NCBI RefSeq assembly: GCF_017255015.1
Contig: NZ_JAFKCS010000001.1
Location: forward strand, 1 to 58,761
Length of the DNA stretch: 58,761 nucleotides
Origin: Bowmanella yangjiangensis
GTDB taxonomy: Bacteria > Pseudomonadota > Gammaproteobacteria > Enterobacterales > Alteromonadaceae
Direction: 5' to 3'
In this document: positions 29,841-38,100 of the stretch, one piece after another
How the letters are laid out: each line of letters starts with the position of its first letter
Numbering within the stretch: the first letter of the stretch is position 1
Position numbers and translations under genes: made by a program
The notes under the pieces: model-generated
Seen by the model: the letters and a program-made list of their open reading frames with translations, nothing else
Databases searched by the model: none
Told to the model about the DNA's origin: nothing

Positions 29841-29867
29841 AAGGCCGGGATATCCCGGCCTTTATAT
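29841..29867 (+). terminator. Rho-independent terminator of secA
   Basis: AAGGCCGGGA and TCCCGGCCTT form a perfect 10-bp stem (29841-29850 and 29853-29862), followed by TATATTT. The mutT ribosome-binding site GGAG begins almost at once after it, so mutT is likely expressed by read-through. Confidence 0.85.
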
Positions 29868-29882
29868 TTGGAGAATACAAGC

Positions 29883-30284
29883 ATGAAAGTGGTTCATGTG
29901 GCAGTGGGCGTCATCCTGCGTAAGCAACAGGTTTTTATCACTCTGCGGGACGCAAGCTTACATCAGGGCGGAAAATGGGAGTTCCCTGGTGGCAAAGTGG
30001 AAGCGGGGGAAACTGTTACTCAGGCGCTGATTAGGGAGCTTCAGGAAGAAGTGGATATTCAGGTGAGTACCTCCCAACCATTTATGTTGGTTGAGCATGA
30101 TTATGGTGACAAACAGGTGAAGCTGGATATCCATTTGGTCATGGACTTCATTGGTGAACCTCACGGACGTGAGGGGCAACAGGGAAGGTGGGTAGCCTTG
30201 CAGAGCCTGCCTGACTATGGCTTTCCCGAAGCCAACAAAGCAATAGTTGACAAATTGCTATGTGAGCCGCGTTTTTCACTGTGA
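29883..30284 (+). CDS. mutT: 8-oxo-dGTP diphosphatase MutT
   Basis: Nudix hydrolase that cleans 8-oxo-dGTP from the nucleotide pool. The frame opens at TTG 29868, but the ATG at 29883 has GGAG ten bases upstream and gives the normal MKVVHVAVGVILRKQQVFIT start (133 aa). The Nudix box is GGKVEAGETVTQALIRELQE followed by EVDI; the last glycine of the consensus (EEVGI in E. coli) is Asp here. It follows secA as in E. coli and abuts yacG with no gap, in convergent orientation. Confidence 0.93.
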   Translation: MKVVHVAVGVILRKQQVFITLRDASLHQGGKWEFPGGKVEAGETVTQALIRELQEEVDIQVSTSQPFMLVEHDYGDKQVKLDIHLVMDFIGEPHGREGQQGRWVALQSLPDYGFPEANKAIVDKLLCEPRFSL

Positions 30285-30512
30285 TTATTGCTTAAAAAAC
30301 GCATCCTCCTGCTGGGCCAGCATGGCTTCGATATCTTCAATATCGGGTAACTGAGTTTCGGCGTCTTTACTGGCGCCGCAGGGGATAGTTTTTTGTTCTT
30401 CAGCCCATTCCCCCAAATCAATCAGCTGACAGCGTTTTGAACAGAAAGGGCGGTGTGGGCTTTGTGGCCCCCATTCCAGTTGAGTTTGGCAGGTTGGACA
30501 GGTAACTTTCAT
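30285..30512 (-). CDS. yacG: DNA gyrase inhibitor / zinc protein YacG
   Basis: Small zinc protein of 75 aa that in E. coli binds GyrB and inhibits gyrase. Four cysteines in the pattern CPTC ... CSKRC bind zinc. [15 protein letters not shown] is the family signature, and the C-terminal half is acidic. Its stop codon lies directly next to the mutT stop codon on the opposite strand. In E. coli it follows zapD; here a 143-bp gap separates the two, with no terminator seen. Confidence 0.93.
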   Translation of the reverse strand: MKVTCPTCQTQLEWGPQSPHRPFCSKRCQLIDLGEWAEEQKTIPCGASKDAETQLPDIEDIEAMLAQQEDAFFKQ

Positions 30513-30655
30513 TTCTGGCTTGGCCTAAACATCCGGCAATAAGCGGATTGTAGCATAAAGTCAGACATCCGAGCGCGTTCACAGAATGCAAAGAGTAAGA
30601 CATGCCTGACAAGACATTGGCTTAAAAAGACATCAGAATAACGGCTAAGTGTTTA

Positions 30656-31408
30656 TTAACAACAAGCGAGCTTAAACTGCACCATGGTTTCCATGGCGAC
30701 CTGACCAGCTTCTTCCGGATTAAACATCATAAAGCGGATGGCATAGCGGTACTTATTGCCACTTAATGTGGGGAAGTAACCCTGATCTGTACGGCAGTAT
30801 ACGCGGATCACTTCATTTTTATCGTCAGCGACACCCTGATAGAAGCCTTTTTCTGCATCTATGGTCTCAAAGCGCCCACGCTCACGTAGAAAAGCCAATG
30901 TCATATCAATAGCATTTTGCATCAAAGCAAACTCTCTAAACCAGCCTTTGATGGTTTGCTGTTTAACACTGGCATCCTGACGCAACCAATAATGCAGATT
31001 GGGTAAATCGAAACTGCAGGTACCGCCTGGAATACTGAAGCGCTGGCGAATAGACATCAGAAATTTTTCATCTCGCAGGGCTGAGCCGAACTTGCGGGCA
31101 TTTTTCAACTCATCGCGAAGGGTCACGACTTTTTGTTGGGCTTGCTTTAACGCGTCCAGATCGATGTTGGGATGTTGTGCCCAATAATTAAGATTGCGTT
31201 CGTGCAACTCGATATCTTTGATAAGGTCAGTGCGAACATCGACACGTTCGGCCAGATCAAGCAAAGTGAATAGCGATTCGATAAAGCGCACGTATTGCCA
31301 ATCCTCATTGGCATTAATACTTTGACCAAGTTGTTTGAATAACTGCTCAAGGCGCAAATAGGTGCGCACCTTTTCATTGAGCGGAAATTCATACACGGCC
31401 TGGTTCAT
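30656..31408 (-). CDS. zapD: Cell division protein ZapD
   Basis: Cytoplasmic protein that cross-links FtsZ filaments through the FtsZ C-terminal peptide, 250 aa. It starts MNQAVYEFPLNEKVRTYLRL, which matches the family N-terminus. FSIPGGTCSFDLPNLHYWLR and the C-terminal KYRYAIRFMMFNPEEAGQVA are further family blocks. It is all helix plus a beta domain by prediction, with no membrane segment. An AGGT site upstream of the ATG serves as ribosome-binding site. Neighbours yacG and coaE match the E. coli order. Confidence 0.94.
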   Translation of the reverse strand: MNQAVYEFPLNEKVRTYLRLEQLFKQLGQSINANEDWQYVRFIESLFTLLDLAERVDVRTDLIKDIELHERNLNYWAQHPNIDLDALKQAQQKVVTLRDELKNARKFGSALRDEKFLMSIRQRFSIPGGTCSFDLPNLHYWLRQDASVKQQTIKGWFREFALMQNAIDMTLAFLRERGRFETIDAEKGFYQGVADDKNEVIRVYCRTDQGYFPTLSGNKYRYAIRFMMFNPEEAGQVAMETMVQFKLACC

Positions 31409-31511
31409 TGCTTTACCTCGTAGTTTTGGTGTGCTCTTACCTTAAAAATTTCACCATGAAATCCAAGGGCTGAGCATAATACTAGCACTACAACGCAAAT
31501 GCTGATTTATT

Positions 31512-32132
31512 TCAAGCTTTTAGACTATTGGCCAGCGTCAGGTACTGCTGATGTAGCTTATTTACCTGTGGGATTAATGCCTCTACCTGGCCACTATTAT
31601 CGATAATGTCATCGGCAGCAGCCAAACGTTGTTGGCGGCTTGCCTGGGAAGCCAGAATGGCCTCTGCCTGCGCTTCACTAACCTGATCCCGAGCGACGAC
31701 TCTGCTGCATTGTATGGACTCTTTGACATCCACAACCAGAATCCTGTCCACAAGCTGATGCAATTGGTTTTCCACCAACAAAGGAATGGCCAGAATGCAG
31801 TAAGGGCTTTTGGCTTGACGGCTACGAGTCTGCATTAACTGGCGAATTAATGGATGCAGTAAGCTATTCAGCCACGACTTTTCTTGCGGGTTAGCAAATA
31901 TCCGCTCCCGCAGGGCCCGGCGGTCAAGTTGACCATCGGCTTGCAGTATTTCAGCACCAAAATGCTCGGTAATTTCTTTAAGTGCAGGGGTGCCTGGCTC
32001 GACTACTTCACGGGCTAATAAATCCGCATCAACAATATCTATTCCTAAGTCGGCAAACAGATCAGACACTTTAGTCTTACCGCTGCCAATACCGCCTGTC
32101 AGTCCGATGACCAAAGGACGATGACCCGTCAC
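31512..32132 (-). CDS. coaE: Dephospho-CoA kinase
   Basis: Last enzyme of coenzyme A synthesis; it phosphorylates the 3' hydroxyl of dephospho-CoA. The longest frame starts at 32150 (TTG), but GTG at 32132 forms a GTGA overlap with the pilD stop and gives MTGHRPLVIGLTGGIGSGKT with the P-loop near the N-terminus, as in the family (206 aa). DADLLAREVVEPG and RDQVSEAQAEAIL are typical CoA-binding and lid segments. Coupled to pilD by overlap. Confidence 0.94.
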   Translation of the reverse strand: MTGHRPLVIGLTGGIGSGKTKVSDLFADLGIDIVDADLLAREVVEPGTPALKEITEHFGAEILQADGQLDRRALRERIFANPQEKSWLNSLLHPLIRQLMQTRSRQAKSPYCILAIPLLVENQLHQLVDRILVVDVKESIQCSRVVARDQVSEAQAEAILASQASRQQRLAAADDIIDNSGQVEALIPQVNKLHQQYLTLANSLKA

Positions 32133-33001
32133 GATAAGATCCAGCCCCAATAATACTCAGCTACCGGCTCACCGTATAAAAAGGTTAGCCAGCCAGCGAT
32201 GGCGAGGTAAGGGCCAAAAGGTATTGCCTGGCCTTTGTCTTTCCCTTGAATGCTGAGCATCAGCACGCCGATAATGGCACCCACTAAAGAAGAAGCCAGT
32301 ATAACCATAGGTAGATATTGCCAGCCAAGCCAGGCTCCTAAGGCTGCCAGCAGTTTGAAGTCCCCATAACCCATACCTTCTTTGCCGGTCAGCAGTTTGA
32401 AACCCCAATACACTGACCATAAACTCAGGTAACCGGCAATGGCACCAATAATGGCGTCGACGGGGGATACGAATAGCGATTGGGTACTGGCCAGTAGTCC
32501 AACCCAAAGTAGTGCCAGGGTTAACTGGTCTGGCAACAGCATTTTATCCAGGTCAATAAAGGTCATGGCGACCAATAGCCAAGTGAGCACTAATGCTGCC
32601 AAAAGTGGCCAGCCAAATCCAAGATGCCAGGCCATCCAGCCGGAAAGGAGCCCGGTCAATAGTTCTACTAAGGGATAGCGAGCTGAGATGGGGGTTTTAC
32701 ATTGGCTGCATTTGCCCCCAAGTAGCAACCAACTAAGTAGCGGAATATTTTCCCAGGCACGAATTTTATGGCCACACTTTGGACATTCGGAGTCAGGCTT
32801 AACCAGATTGTAAGGGGTAAGCACTTCGGCTTGTTCGGGATGAAAATAGCTTTGATATTCTTGCTTCCAGCCTCGCTCCATCATAATGGGTAAGCGGTGA
32901 ATTACAACGTTGAGAAAACTACCCACCATCAAACCGATTAGCAGCACGAAGATAATCAAAAAAGTTGGGGAACTTTGCAGTAAAAGAACAATATCAGGCA
33001 T
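32129..33001 (-). CDS. pilD: Type IV prepilin peptidase / methyltransferase PilD
   Basis: Inner-membrane aspartyl protease that cleaves and N-methylates type IV prepilins and related pseudopilins, 290 aa. Four cysteines (CPKCGHKIRAW ... CSQCK) form the cytoplasmic zinc-binding loop of the methyltransferase part. The two catalytic aspartates are in FIDLDKMLLPDQL and GYGDFKLLAALG. About eight hydrophobic segments are present. It serves any type II secretion system in the cell as well as pili. Ends on the GTGA overlap with coaE. Confidence 0.95.
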   Translation of the reverse strand: MPDIVLLLQSSPTFLIIFVLLIGLMVGSFLNVVIHRLPIMMERGWKQEYQSYFHPEQAEVLTPYNLVKPDSECPKCGHKIRAWENIPLLSWLLLGGKCSQCKTPISARYPLVELLTGLLSGWMAWHLGFGWPLLAALVLTWLLVAMTFIDLDKMLLPDQLTLALLWVGLLASTQSLFVSPVDAIIGAIAGYLSLWSVYWGFKLLTGKEGMGYGDFKLLAALGAWLGWQYLPMVILASSLVGAIIGVLMLSIQGKDKGQAIPFGPYLAIAGWLTFLYGEPVAEYYWGWILS

Positions 33002-33071
33002 GGGACTCTTATAATTATTGGCTAATTATCCGTTGTCAGAAAACTGGGAAAACCCCGTAGTTCCGACAGCC

Positions 33072-33116
33072 AGAAAAGTCTGTTGTCTTAATGATGTGAA
33101 GTCAACAGACTTTTCT
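33072..33116. terminator. Long perfect inverted repeat between pilC and pilD
   Basis: AGAAAAGTCTGTTG (33072-33085) and CAACAGACTTTTCT (33103-33116) are perfect 14-bp arms around a 17-nt loop. Both ends are T/A-rich, so it could terminate pilC transcription on the minus strand, or protect mRNA ends. It begins 17 bp after the pilC stop codon. Confidence 0.7.
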
Positions 33117-33132
33117 TTGCTAAGGTAAGGTG

Positions 33133-34347
33133 TTAAACCACGTTACCCATCTGGAAGATTGGCAGGTACATTGCCACGATCAGACCACCGATAACTACAC
33201 CTAGTACTGCCATAATCATAGGCTCCAGCAGGCTGGTTAAGCCGTCCACCATATCGTCAACTTCCCGCTCATAGATAGTGGCGATTTTGCCGAGCATCTC
33301 GTCTACGGCACCGGATTCTTCACCAATGGCAATCATTTGAGTGACCATATCAGGGAATACGTTAGTGGCACGCATTGATGTATGCATCGGCATACCGCCA
33401 GCGACCTCTTTACGGATATACAAAATGGCATCACGGAATACGGCATTACCTGAAGCGCCTGCTGCAGATTCCAAAGCGCCAATTAATGGAACGCCGGCAG
33501 CAAAGGTGGTCGATAGTGTGCGGGTAAAACGGGCGATGGAGGCTTTTTTTAGGATTTCGCCAATAACTGGAATTTTTAGGATCTTTTTATCCAACGAGTC
33601 ACGCAAATCTTTGGATTTTTTGTACGCTCTGCCGAATAGTACAGCTGCAACAAATACCGCCCCAGCTATATATAAACCGTAGTCCTGAACAAATCTGGAT
33701 ATGCCTAAAACAAATTGGGTAAAAGCTGGGAGCTCGGCACCAAAGCTGGAAAAAATCTCTTCAAACTGCGGAACTACAAAGACCAATAAGATAGTGGTAA
33801 CGATAAAAGCCACGACCACTACGGCGATAGGGTAGAACATGGCCTTTTTAATTTTAGATTTAAGGGCTTCGGCTTTCTCTTTATACGTAGCGATACGGTC
33901 GTAGATGGTTTCCAGTGCACCGGATTGTTCACCGGTCTCGACTAAATCACAGTAAAGGTCTTCAAATTGTTCGGGATGTTTGCGCAAGGCTTTTGATAGC
34001 GGGTTACCAGCTTTAACTTCATTACCTACTTCGGTAAGCATTTTGCGCATGCTGGCTTTAGCATGGCCTTGGGCAATCATATCTATGGTTTGAATCAGGG
34101 TAACACCCGCTGCGAGCATAGTGGCAATTTGACGGGATACCACACAGATATCGGCGGCATTTATCTTGTCACCACCGCCGAACAGTGGCTTGGCAAACTT
34201 CTTAACCTTGGTAGCCGAAATACCTTGTCTTCGAAGCAGATTTCGCGCTTCACTAATGGACTTTGCGCTTATCTCGCCTTTGACCTGCTGCCCTTTGCGG
34301 TTTTTCCCTTGCCAAACAAAGACATCTAAGGACTGTTCTTTTGCCAT
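33133..34347 (-). CDS. pilC: Type IV pilus inner-membrane platform protein PilC
   Basis: Polytopic platform protein of the type IV pilus assembly machine (GspF family), 404 aa from the ATG at 34347. The frame extends to a TTG at 34371, but MAKEQSLDVFVWQGKNRKGQ fits the usual N-terminus. Two GspF repeats are visible. The first has SRQIATMLAAGVTLIQTIDM, and the second has RTLSTTFAAGVPLIGALESAA, each followed by hydrophobic helices. It lies directly after the pilA terminator, with no pilB ATPase gene between, unlike the usual pilABCD order. Confidence 0.95.
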   Translation of the reverse strand: MAKEQSLDVFVWQGKNRKGQQVKGEISAKSISEARNLLRRQGISATKVKKFAKPLFGGGDKINAADICVVSRQIATMLAAGVTLIQTIDMIAQGHAKASMRKMLTEVGNEVKAGNPLSKALRKHPEQFEDLYCDLVETGEQSGALETIYDRIATYKEKAEALKSKIKKAMFYPIAVVVVAFIVTTILLVFVVPQFEEIFSSFGAELPAFTQFVLGISRFVQDYGLYIAGAVFVAAVLFGRAYKKSKDLRDSLDKKILKIPVIGEILKKASIARFTRTLSTTFAAGVPLIGALESAAGASGNAVFRDAILYIRKEVAGGMPMHTSMRATNVFPDMVTQMIAIGEESGAVDEMLGKIATIYEREVDDMVDGLTSLLEPMIMAVLGVVIGGLIVAMYLPIFQMGNVV

Positions 34348-34364
34348 ATATAGTACCCGACTTT

Positions 34365-34398
34365 TAGACAAAAAAGCCCAGTTAACCTGGGCTTTTTT
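34365..34398. terminator. Bidirectional terminator between pilA and pilC
   Basis: GCCCAG (34376-34381), loop TTAAC and CTGGGC (34387-34392), flanked by A and T runs of six on either side. On the minus strand it ends pilA transcription just before pilC. Confidence 0.9.
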
Positions 34399-34420
34399 AT
34401 AAACTATGCAGTTTTAACGA

Positions 34421-34849
34421 TTAGCACAAGCCGCCAGCGTTTGTGCAATCTTCAGTCCAAACCACTTGTCCATTAGATAATGAAGCGTTTAGGACATAAA
34501 CTTGACCGTTCAGACCGTTAGTAGAAACCGCTGTTGCAGTTAAGGTACCAGCAGTTGCAGAACTCGGTAGCCACGTCATGCTTGCCAGAAGACCTTGTCC
34601 GGTAGTTATGTCAGCTGGCACACCATTCGTTCCTTGTGTGCACAGCGTCAGGTCGCCTTCGGTCTGAGCACATACTTCGATAGCTGACTTAAATCCAGAA
34701 GTTGCTAATGTTACTTCTGAGAAGCGTGCTTTTTGTGTATAAGTTTGATAAGCAGGCAGAGCGATTGCAGCCAGGATACCGATAATGGCTACAACGATCA
34801 TCAATTCAATCAGGGTAAAACCCTTCTGGTTAGTTTGCTGTACTTTCAT
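34421..34849 (-). CDS. pilA: Type IV major pilin-like protein PilA
   Basis: Pilin subunit, 142 aa. A 10-residue basic leader ([10 protein letters not shown]) ends at the PilD cleavage site G10-F11, followed by [20 protein letters not shown] with the conserved glutamate at mature position 5. The C-terminal [10 protein letters not shown] gives a short disulfide loop. The middle is rich in small and polar residues (Ser, Thr, Ala, Gly), as is usual for the globular head. GGAGA precedes the ATG. It is followed by a terminator, and a palindrome sits just upstream of the ribosome-binding site. Confidence 0.95.
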   Translation of the reverse strand: MKVQQTNQKGFTLIELMIVVAIIGILAAIALPAYQTYTQKARFSEVTLATSGFKSAIEVCAQTEGDLTLCTQGTNGVPADITTGQGLLASMTWLPSSATAGTLTATAVSTNGLNGQVYVLNASLSNGQVVWTEDCTNAGGLC

Positions 34850-34863
34850 GGTTTATCTCCAAT

Positions 34864-34878
34864 GCATTCCCGGAATGC
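34864..34878. repeat. Palindrome next to the pilA ribosome-binding site
   Basis: GCATTCC, C, GGAATGC is a perfect 15-bp inverted repeat. It ends four bases upstream of the GGAGA ribosome-binding site of pilA on the minus strand. It may be an operator or a 5'-UTR hairpin that stabilises or gates pilA mRNA. Confidence 0.5.
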
Positions 34879-35033
34879 TTTACGTTGCTGACTAAACAAG
34901 TAAGCCATTCACAGAATTCTGCAAGCTGGCTTGTTTTCCGATATCCAGTATAGGCAGGTTTGCTATGTGAACAAGTATAGGCATTAATACTCAAGTGTGG
35001 AACTTGGCGAACTTGTCTGCATCTGTACCATGC

Positions 35034-35900
<867 letters not shown>

Positions 35901-35903
35901 TCA

Positions 35904-36395
35904 TTAAAAGCTGTAAGTCAGTGTCAGTACGTCTCCGGACTGGCTGAATTCAAGTTGATTAAGTGCGCTCATGCCCAGCAGTATCTCGTCAGACTGCATG
36001 CCGGGATTGATATTTGCGCTGATATTTCTAAGTTCAATATTACCAATTTGCACGCTGTCCAATTGGGTTGAGGCAACCTCGATACGCCCATTGGCGGTGC
36101 TGACTAAAAAGCGTTGGCCTGCTTTAAGTCCCAGTTTCTGGGCAAGATGCGAAGGTACTGAAACTTGTGTTGCACCTGTATCCAAAAGAAAAACCACGGG
36201 CTCTCCGTTTATCAAGCCACTGGTAACATAGTGTCCCTGGCGGTTACGTTTGAGTTTAACGCTGGTTTGGTTGCCTTGAACAACTGAGCTGGGGGCTTCG
36301 TTTGGATTAAACTGACGTGCCAGCTGTTTATCAAACAACAGGGTGAGTAAGCCGATTGCGCTCACCCAGGTCAGTATCCACATCCATCGTGCCAT
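35904..36395 (-). CDS. Retropepsin-like aspartic protease, membrane-anchored (TIGR02281-like)
   Basis: Probable single-pass aspartic protease of 163 aa. I start at the ATG giving MARWMWILTW because GGAG stands five bases upstream. One N-terminal hydrophobic helix anchors it. The retroviral-type active-site motif LLDTGATQVSVP (DTGA) lies near residue 72, and ILLGMSALNQLEF is the closing family block, so a dimer is required for activity. This matches the clan AA retropepsin-like proteins annotated as TIGR02281. The substrate is unknown. It lies 12 bp upstream of nadC on the same strand and divergent from ampD. Confidence 0.85.
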   Translation of the reverse strand: MARWMWILTWVSAIGLLTLLFDKQLARQFNPNEAPSSVVQGNQTSVKLKRNRQGHYVTSGLINGEPVVFLLDTGATQVSVPSHLAQKLGLKAGQRFLVSTANGRIEVASTQLDSVQIGNIELRNISANINPGMQSDEILLGMSALNQLEFSQSGDVLTLTYSF

Positions 36396-36463
36396 GCATT
36401 CTCCATCTGTTATCCAGATTTCAGGAGCGCTATAGTACCTAAAACCTCGTTGGAATTTCATCT

Positions 36464-37015
36464 ATGTTCGACCCACAAGGTTGGTATCTTAAGGCACGCC
36501 ATTGCCCTTCTTCCCATTGTAATGAGCGCCCACAGAAGATTCCGGCCAATTTGTTGGTGATTCACAACATATCGTTGCCTGCCGGGCAGTTCGGGCAGCC
36601 TCATATAGAGGCATTATTTAGTGGCACCCTGGATTGCGCATGCCATCCTGACTTTGAGAGCCTGCGGGAACTGAAAGTATCCAGTCACTTCGTTATTTAT
36701 CGGGATGGCAGCATTGTGCAGCATGTGCCTATTGGGGAACGCGCCTGGCATGCCGGGAAATCAGTGTTCCAGGGCAGGGAGAATTGCAACGACTTTAGCA
36801 TTGGTATTGAAATGGAAGGGACAGATTATCAGCCCTACGAATCTGACCAATATAATAGTCTGGTGGCTTTAACTCAGGCTATTATGTCGGTCTGTCCAGA
36901 TATCAGCCTGGGGCGAATTGTCGGACATTGTGACATTGCTCCTGGCAGAAAAACTGACCCTGGCCCAGCTTTTGACTGGCAGAGGTACCGAGCGGCACTG
37001 AGGGAACTGAAATGA
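36464..37015 (+). CDS. ampD: 1,6-anhydro-N-acetylmuramyl-L-alanine amidase AmpD
   Basis: Cytoplasmic zinc amidase that strips stem peptides from recycled anhydro-muropeptides; its loss induces AmpC-type beta-lactamases in species that have AmpR. Length is 183 aa, same as E. coli. The zinc ligands are H34 (LLVIHNISLP), H155 (VGHCDIAPG) and D165 (RKTDPGPAFDW). FSIGIEMEGTDYQPY is the conserved core. It overlaps ampE by 4 bp (ATGA). Confidence 0.96.
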   Translation: MFDPQGWYLKARHCPSSHCNERPQKIPANLLVIHNISLPAGQFGQPHIEALFSGTLDCACHPDFESLRELKVSSHFVIYRDGSIVQHVPIGERAWHAGKSVFQGRENCNDFSIGIEMEGTDYQPYESDQYNSLVALTQAIMSVCPDISLGRIVGHCDIAPGRKTDPGPAFDWQRYRAALRELK

Positions 37016-37836
37016 CATTGATTAGTTTGCTACTGGTATTGGCCTTAGAAAGGTCTACACACAAAACCCGATATTGGCAGGCGGAATTTTATGTCGACCA
37101 ATATCTCCAGTTTCTGCAAAACAAAAACTTAATAAGCGCACAGAGTAACCTGGCCAGTATGGCGGTTGCGATGGTGTTACCTGCATTAGTGGTGGGGCTG
37201 CTTCTATATAGTCTCGATGCCTTTTTGCTTGAGTTCATTGTTAACACAGCCATTTTAATGGTGTGTATTGGTTGTCCGTTGCTAAGGGAAAGCTACCGTG
37301 GCTACCTGCAGGCTGCCAGTCGCGGCGATACAGAAGCTACCCATTTGTATGCGGAGCAACTCGGTTATCCTTGTGACAGCAACAATAGCTTTGGCCAGTG
37401 CCTGGTTTGGATAAATTATCGCCACTATATTGCGGTCAGTCTTTGGTTTATTGCATTGGGTGGGGCAGGTGCGATGTTTTATGTGCTGACTCGCGCTGCG
37501 CTTGGATATTTATCTCAGCAGCAATCCGCGTTATTCCCTCAGTGGCAGAAGGTGATGGATGCCGTTGACTGGATACCGGCGAGGCTTTCCAGCCTGGGTT
37601 TGTTGGTGGTGGGGCACTTTTCTCGTGCGCTACCCGTTTGGCTGGGACATGCGTTTGACCTTCGAGGCTCGGCAAGAAGCCTGGTGACGGATGTGGCCGA
37701 GGCGGCAGAGTATGTGGAAGATGACAATGTTACCTGTACCGAAGCGCCTTGCACTATGGTAAGGCTGGTGAAGCGAAACATGATGTTCCTATTGGTTGTA
37801 GTGGCCGTCTTGACCCTTGGCGGGGTGATACGCTAG
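37012..37836 (+). CDS. ampE: AmpE-like inner-membrane protein
   Basis: Polytopic membrane protein of uncertain biochemical role that forms an operon with ampD, 274 aa (E. coli 284). It has about four hydrophobic segments: the N-terminal LISLLLVLAL, the MVLPALVVGLLLYSL block, the helix around AVSLWFIALGGAGAMFYVLT and the C-terminal MMFLLVVVAVLTLGGVI. LALERSTHKTRYWQAEFY is the family N-terminus. A hairpin follows the stop codon. Confidence 0.92.
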   Translation: MTLISLLLVLALERSTHKTRYWQAEFYVDQYLQFLQNKNLISAQSNLASMAVAMVLPALVVGLLLYSLDAFLLEFIVNTAILMVCIGCPLLRESYRGYLQAASRGDTEATHLYAEQLGYPCDSNNSFGQCLVWINYRHYIAVSLWFIALGGAGAMFYVLTRAALGYLSQQQSALFPQWQKVMDAVDWIPARLSSLGLLVVGHFSRALPVWLGHAFDLRGSARSLVTDVAEAAEYVEDDNVTCTEAPCTMVRLVKRNMMFLLVVVAVLTLGGVIR

Positions 37837-37844
37837 CACGTTTT

Positions 37845-37878
37845 CTGGCTGGTCACTATCGTCCAGCCAGCTCCTTTT
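37845..37878 (+). terminator. Probable terminator of ampDE
   Basis: CTGGCTGG (37845-37852) and CCAGCCAG (37863-37870) form a perfect 8-bp stem with a 10-nt loop, followed by CTCCTTTT. The T-run is short, so termination may be incomplete. Confidence 0.7.
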
Positions 37879-37900
37879 AACCTTGTGATTTACTCAGTTA

Positions 37901-37928
37901 TTGACAGCTCTGATCAGTTAACTATTAG
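37901..37928 (+). promoter_or_regulatory. Possible pdhR promoter
   Basis: A consensus -35 TTGACA (37901-37906), a 16-bp spacer and TATTAG (37923-37928, 4/6). The perfect PdhR box begins 20 bp past the -10, so a bound repressor would block transcription start or early elongation. A TATAAA at 37943-37948 is an alternative -10 without a clear -35. Confidence 0.5.
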
Positions 37929-37947
37929 CATTTTTTCTTTAGTATAA

Positions 37948-37962
37948 ATTGGTCTTACCAAT
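37948..37962. promoter_or_regulatory. PdhR box 1 (perfect match)
   Basis: ATTGGTCTTACCAAT matches the E. coli PdhR operator ATTGGTnnnACCAAT at every fixed position. It lies 139 bp upstream of pdhR. In E. coli, pyruvate releases PdhR from this site and turns on pdhR-aceEF-lpd. Confidence 0.92.
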
Positions 37963-38080
37963 GTTGCTTAGCCAGTCAAATTGCTACTTCACCGCATTAA
38001 TATTGAATAAAAGTATTAAACTGACAGGGTTAAAATCTTTGTTTTACCTGCCTGTGGTTTTGCACTATGCTTATAGGTTA

Positions 38081-38095
38081 ATTGGTATTACCATT
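38081..38095. promoter_or_regulatory. PdhR box 2 (one mismatch)
   Basis: ATTGGTATTACCATT differs from the operator consensus only at the penultimate base. It ends five bases before the pdhR start codon, so binding there could act as a roadblock or cooperate with box 1, whose centre is 133 bp away. Confidence 0.85.
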
Positions 38096-38100
38096 TTTGA

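Noticed and set aside
34850-35033. Sigma-54 promoter of pilA
   Set aside because: I looked for GG-N10-GC on the minus strand. The nearest match has an 11-bp gap and poor flanks, so it is not called.
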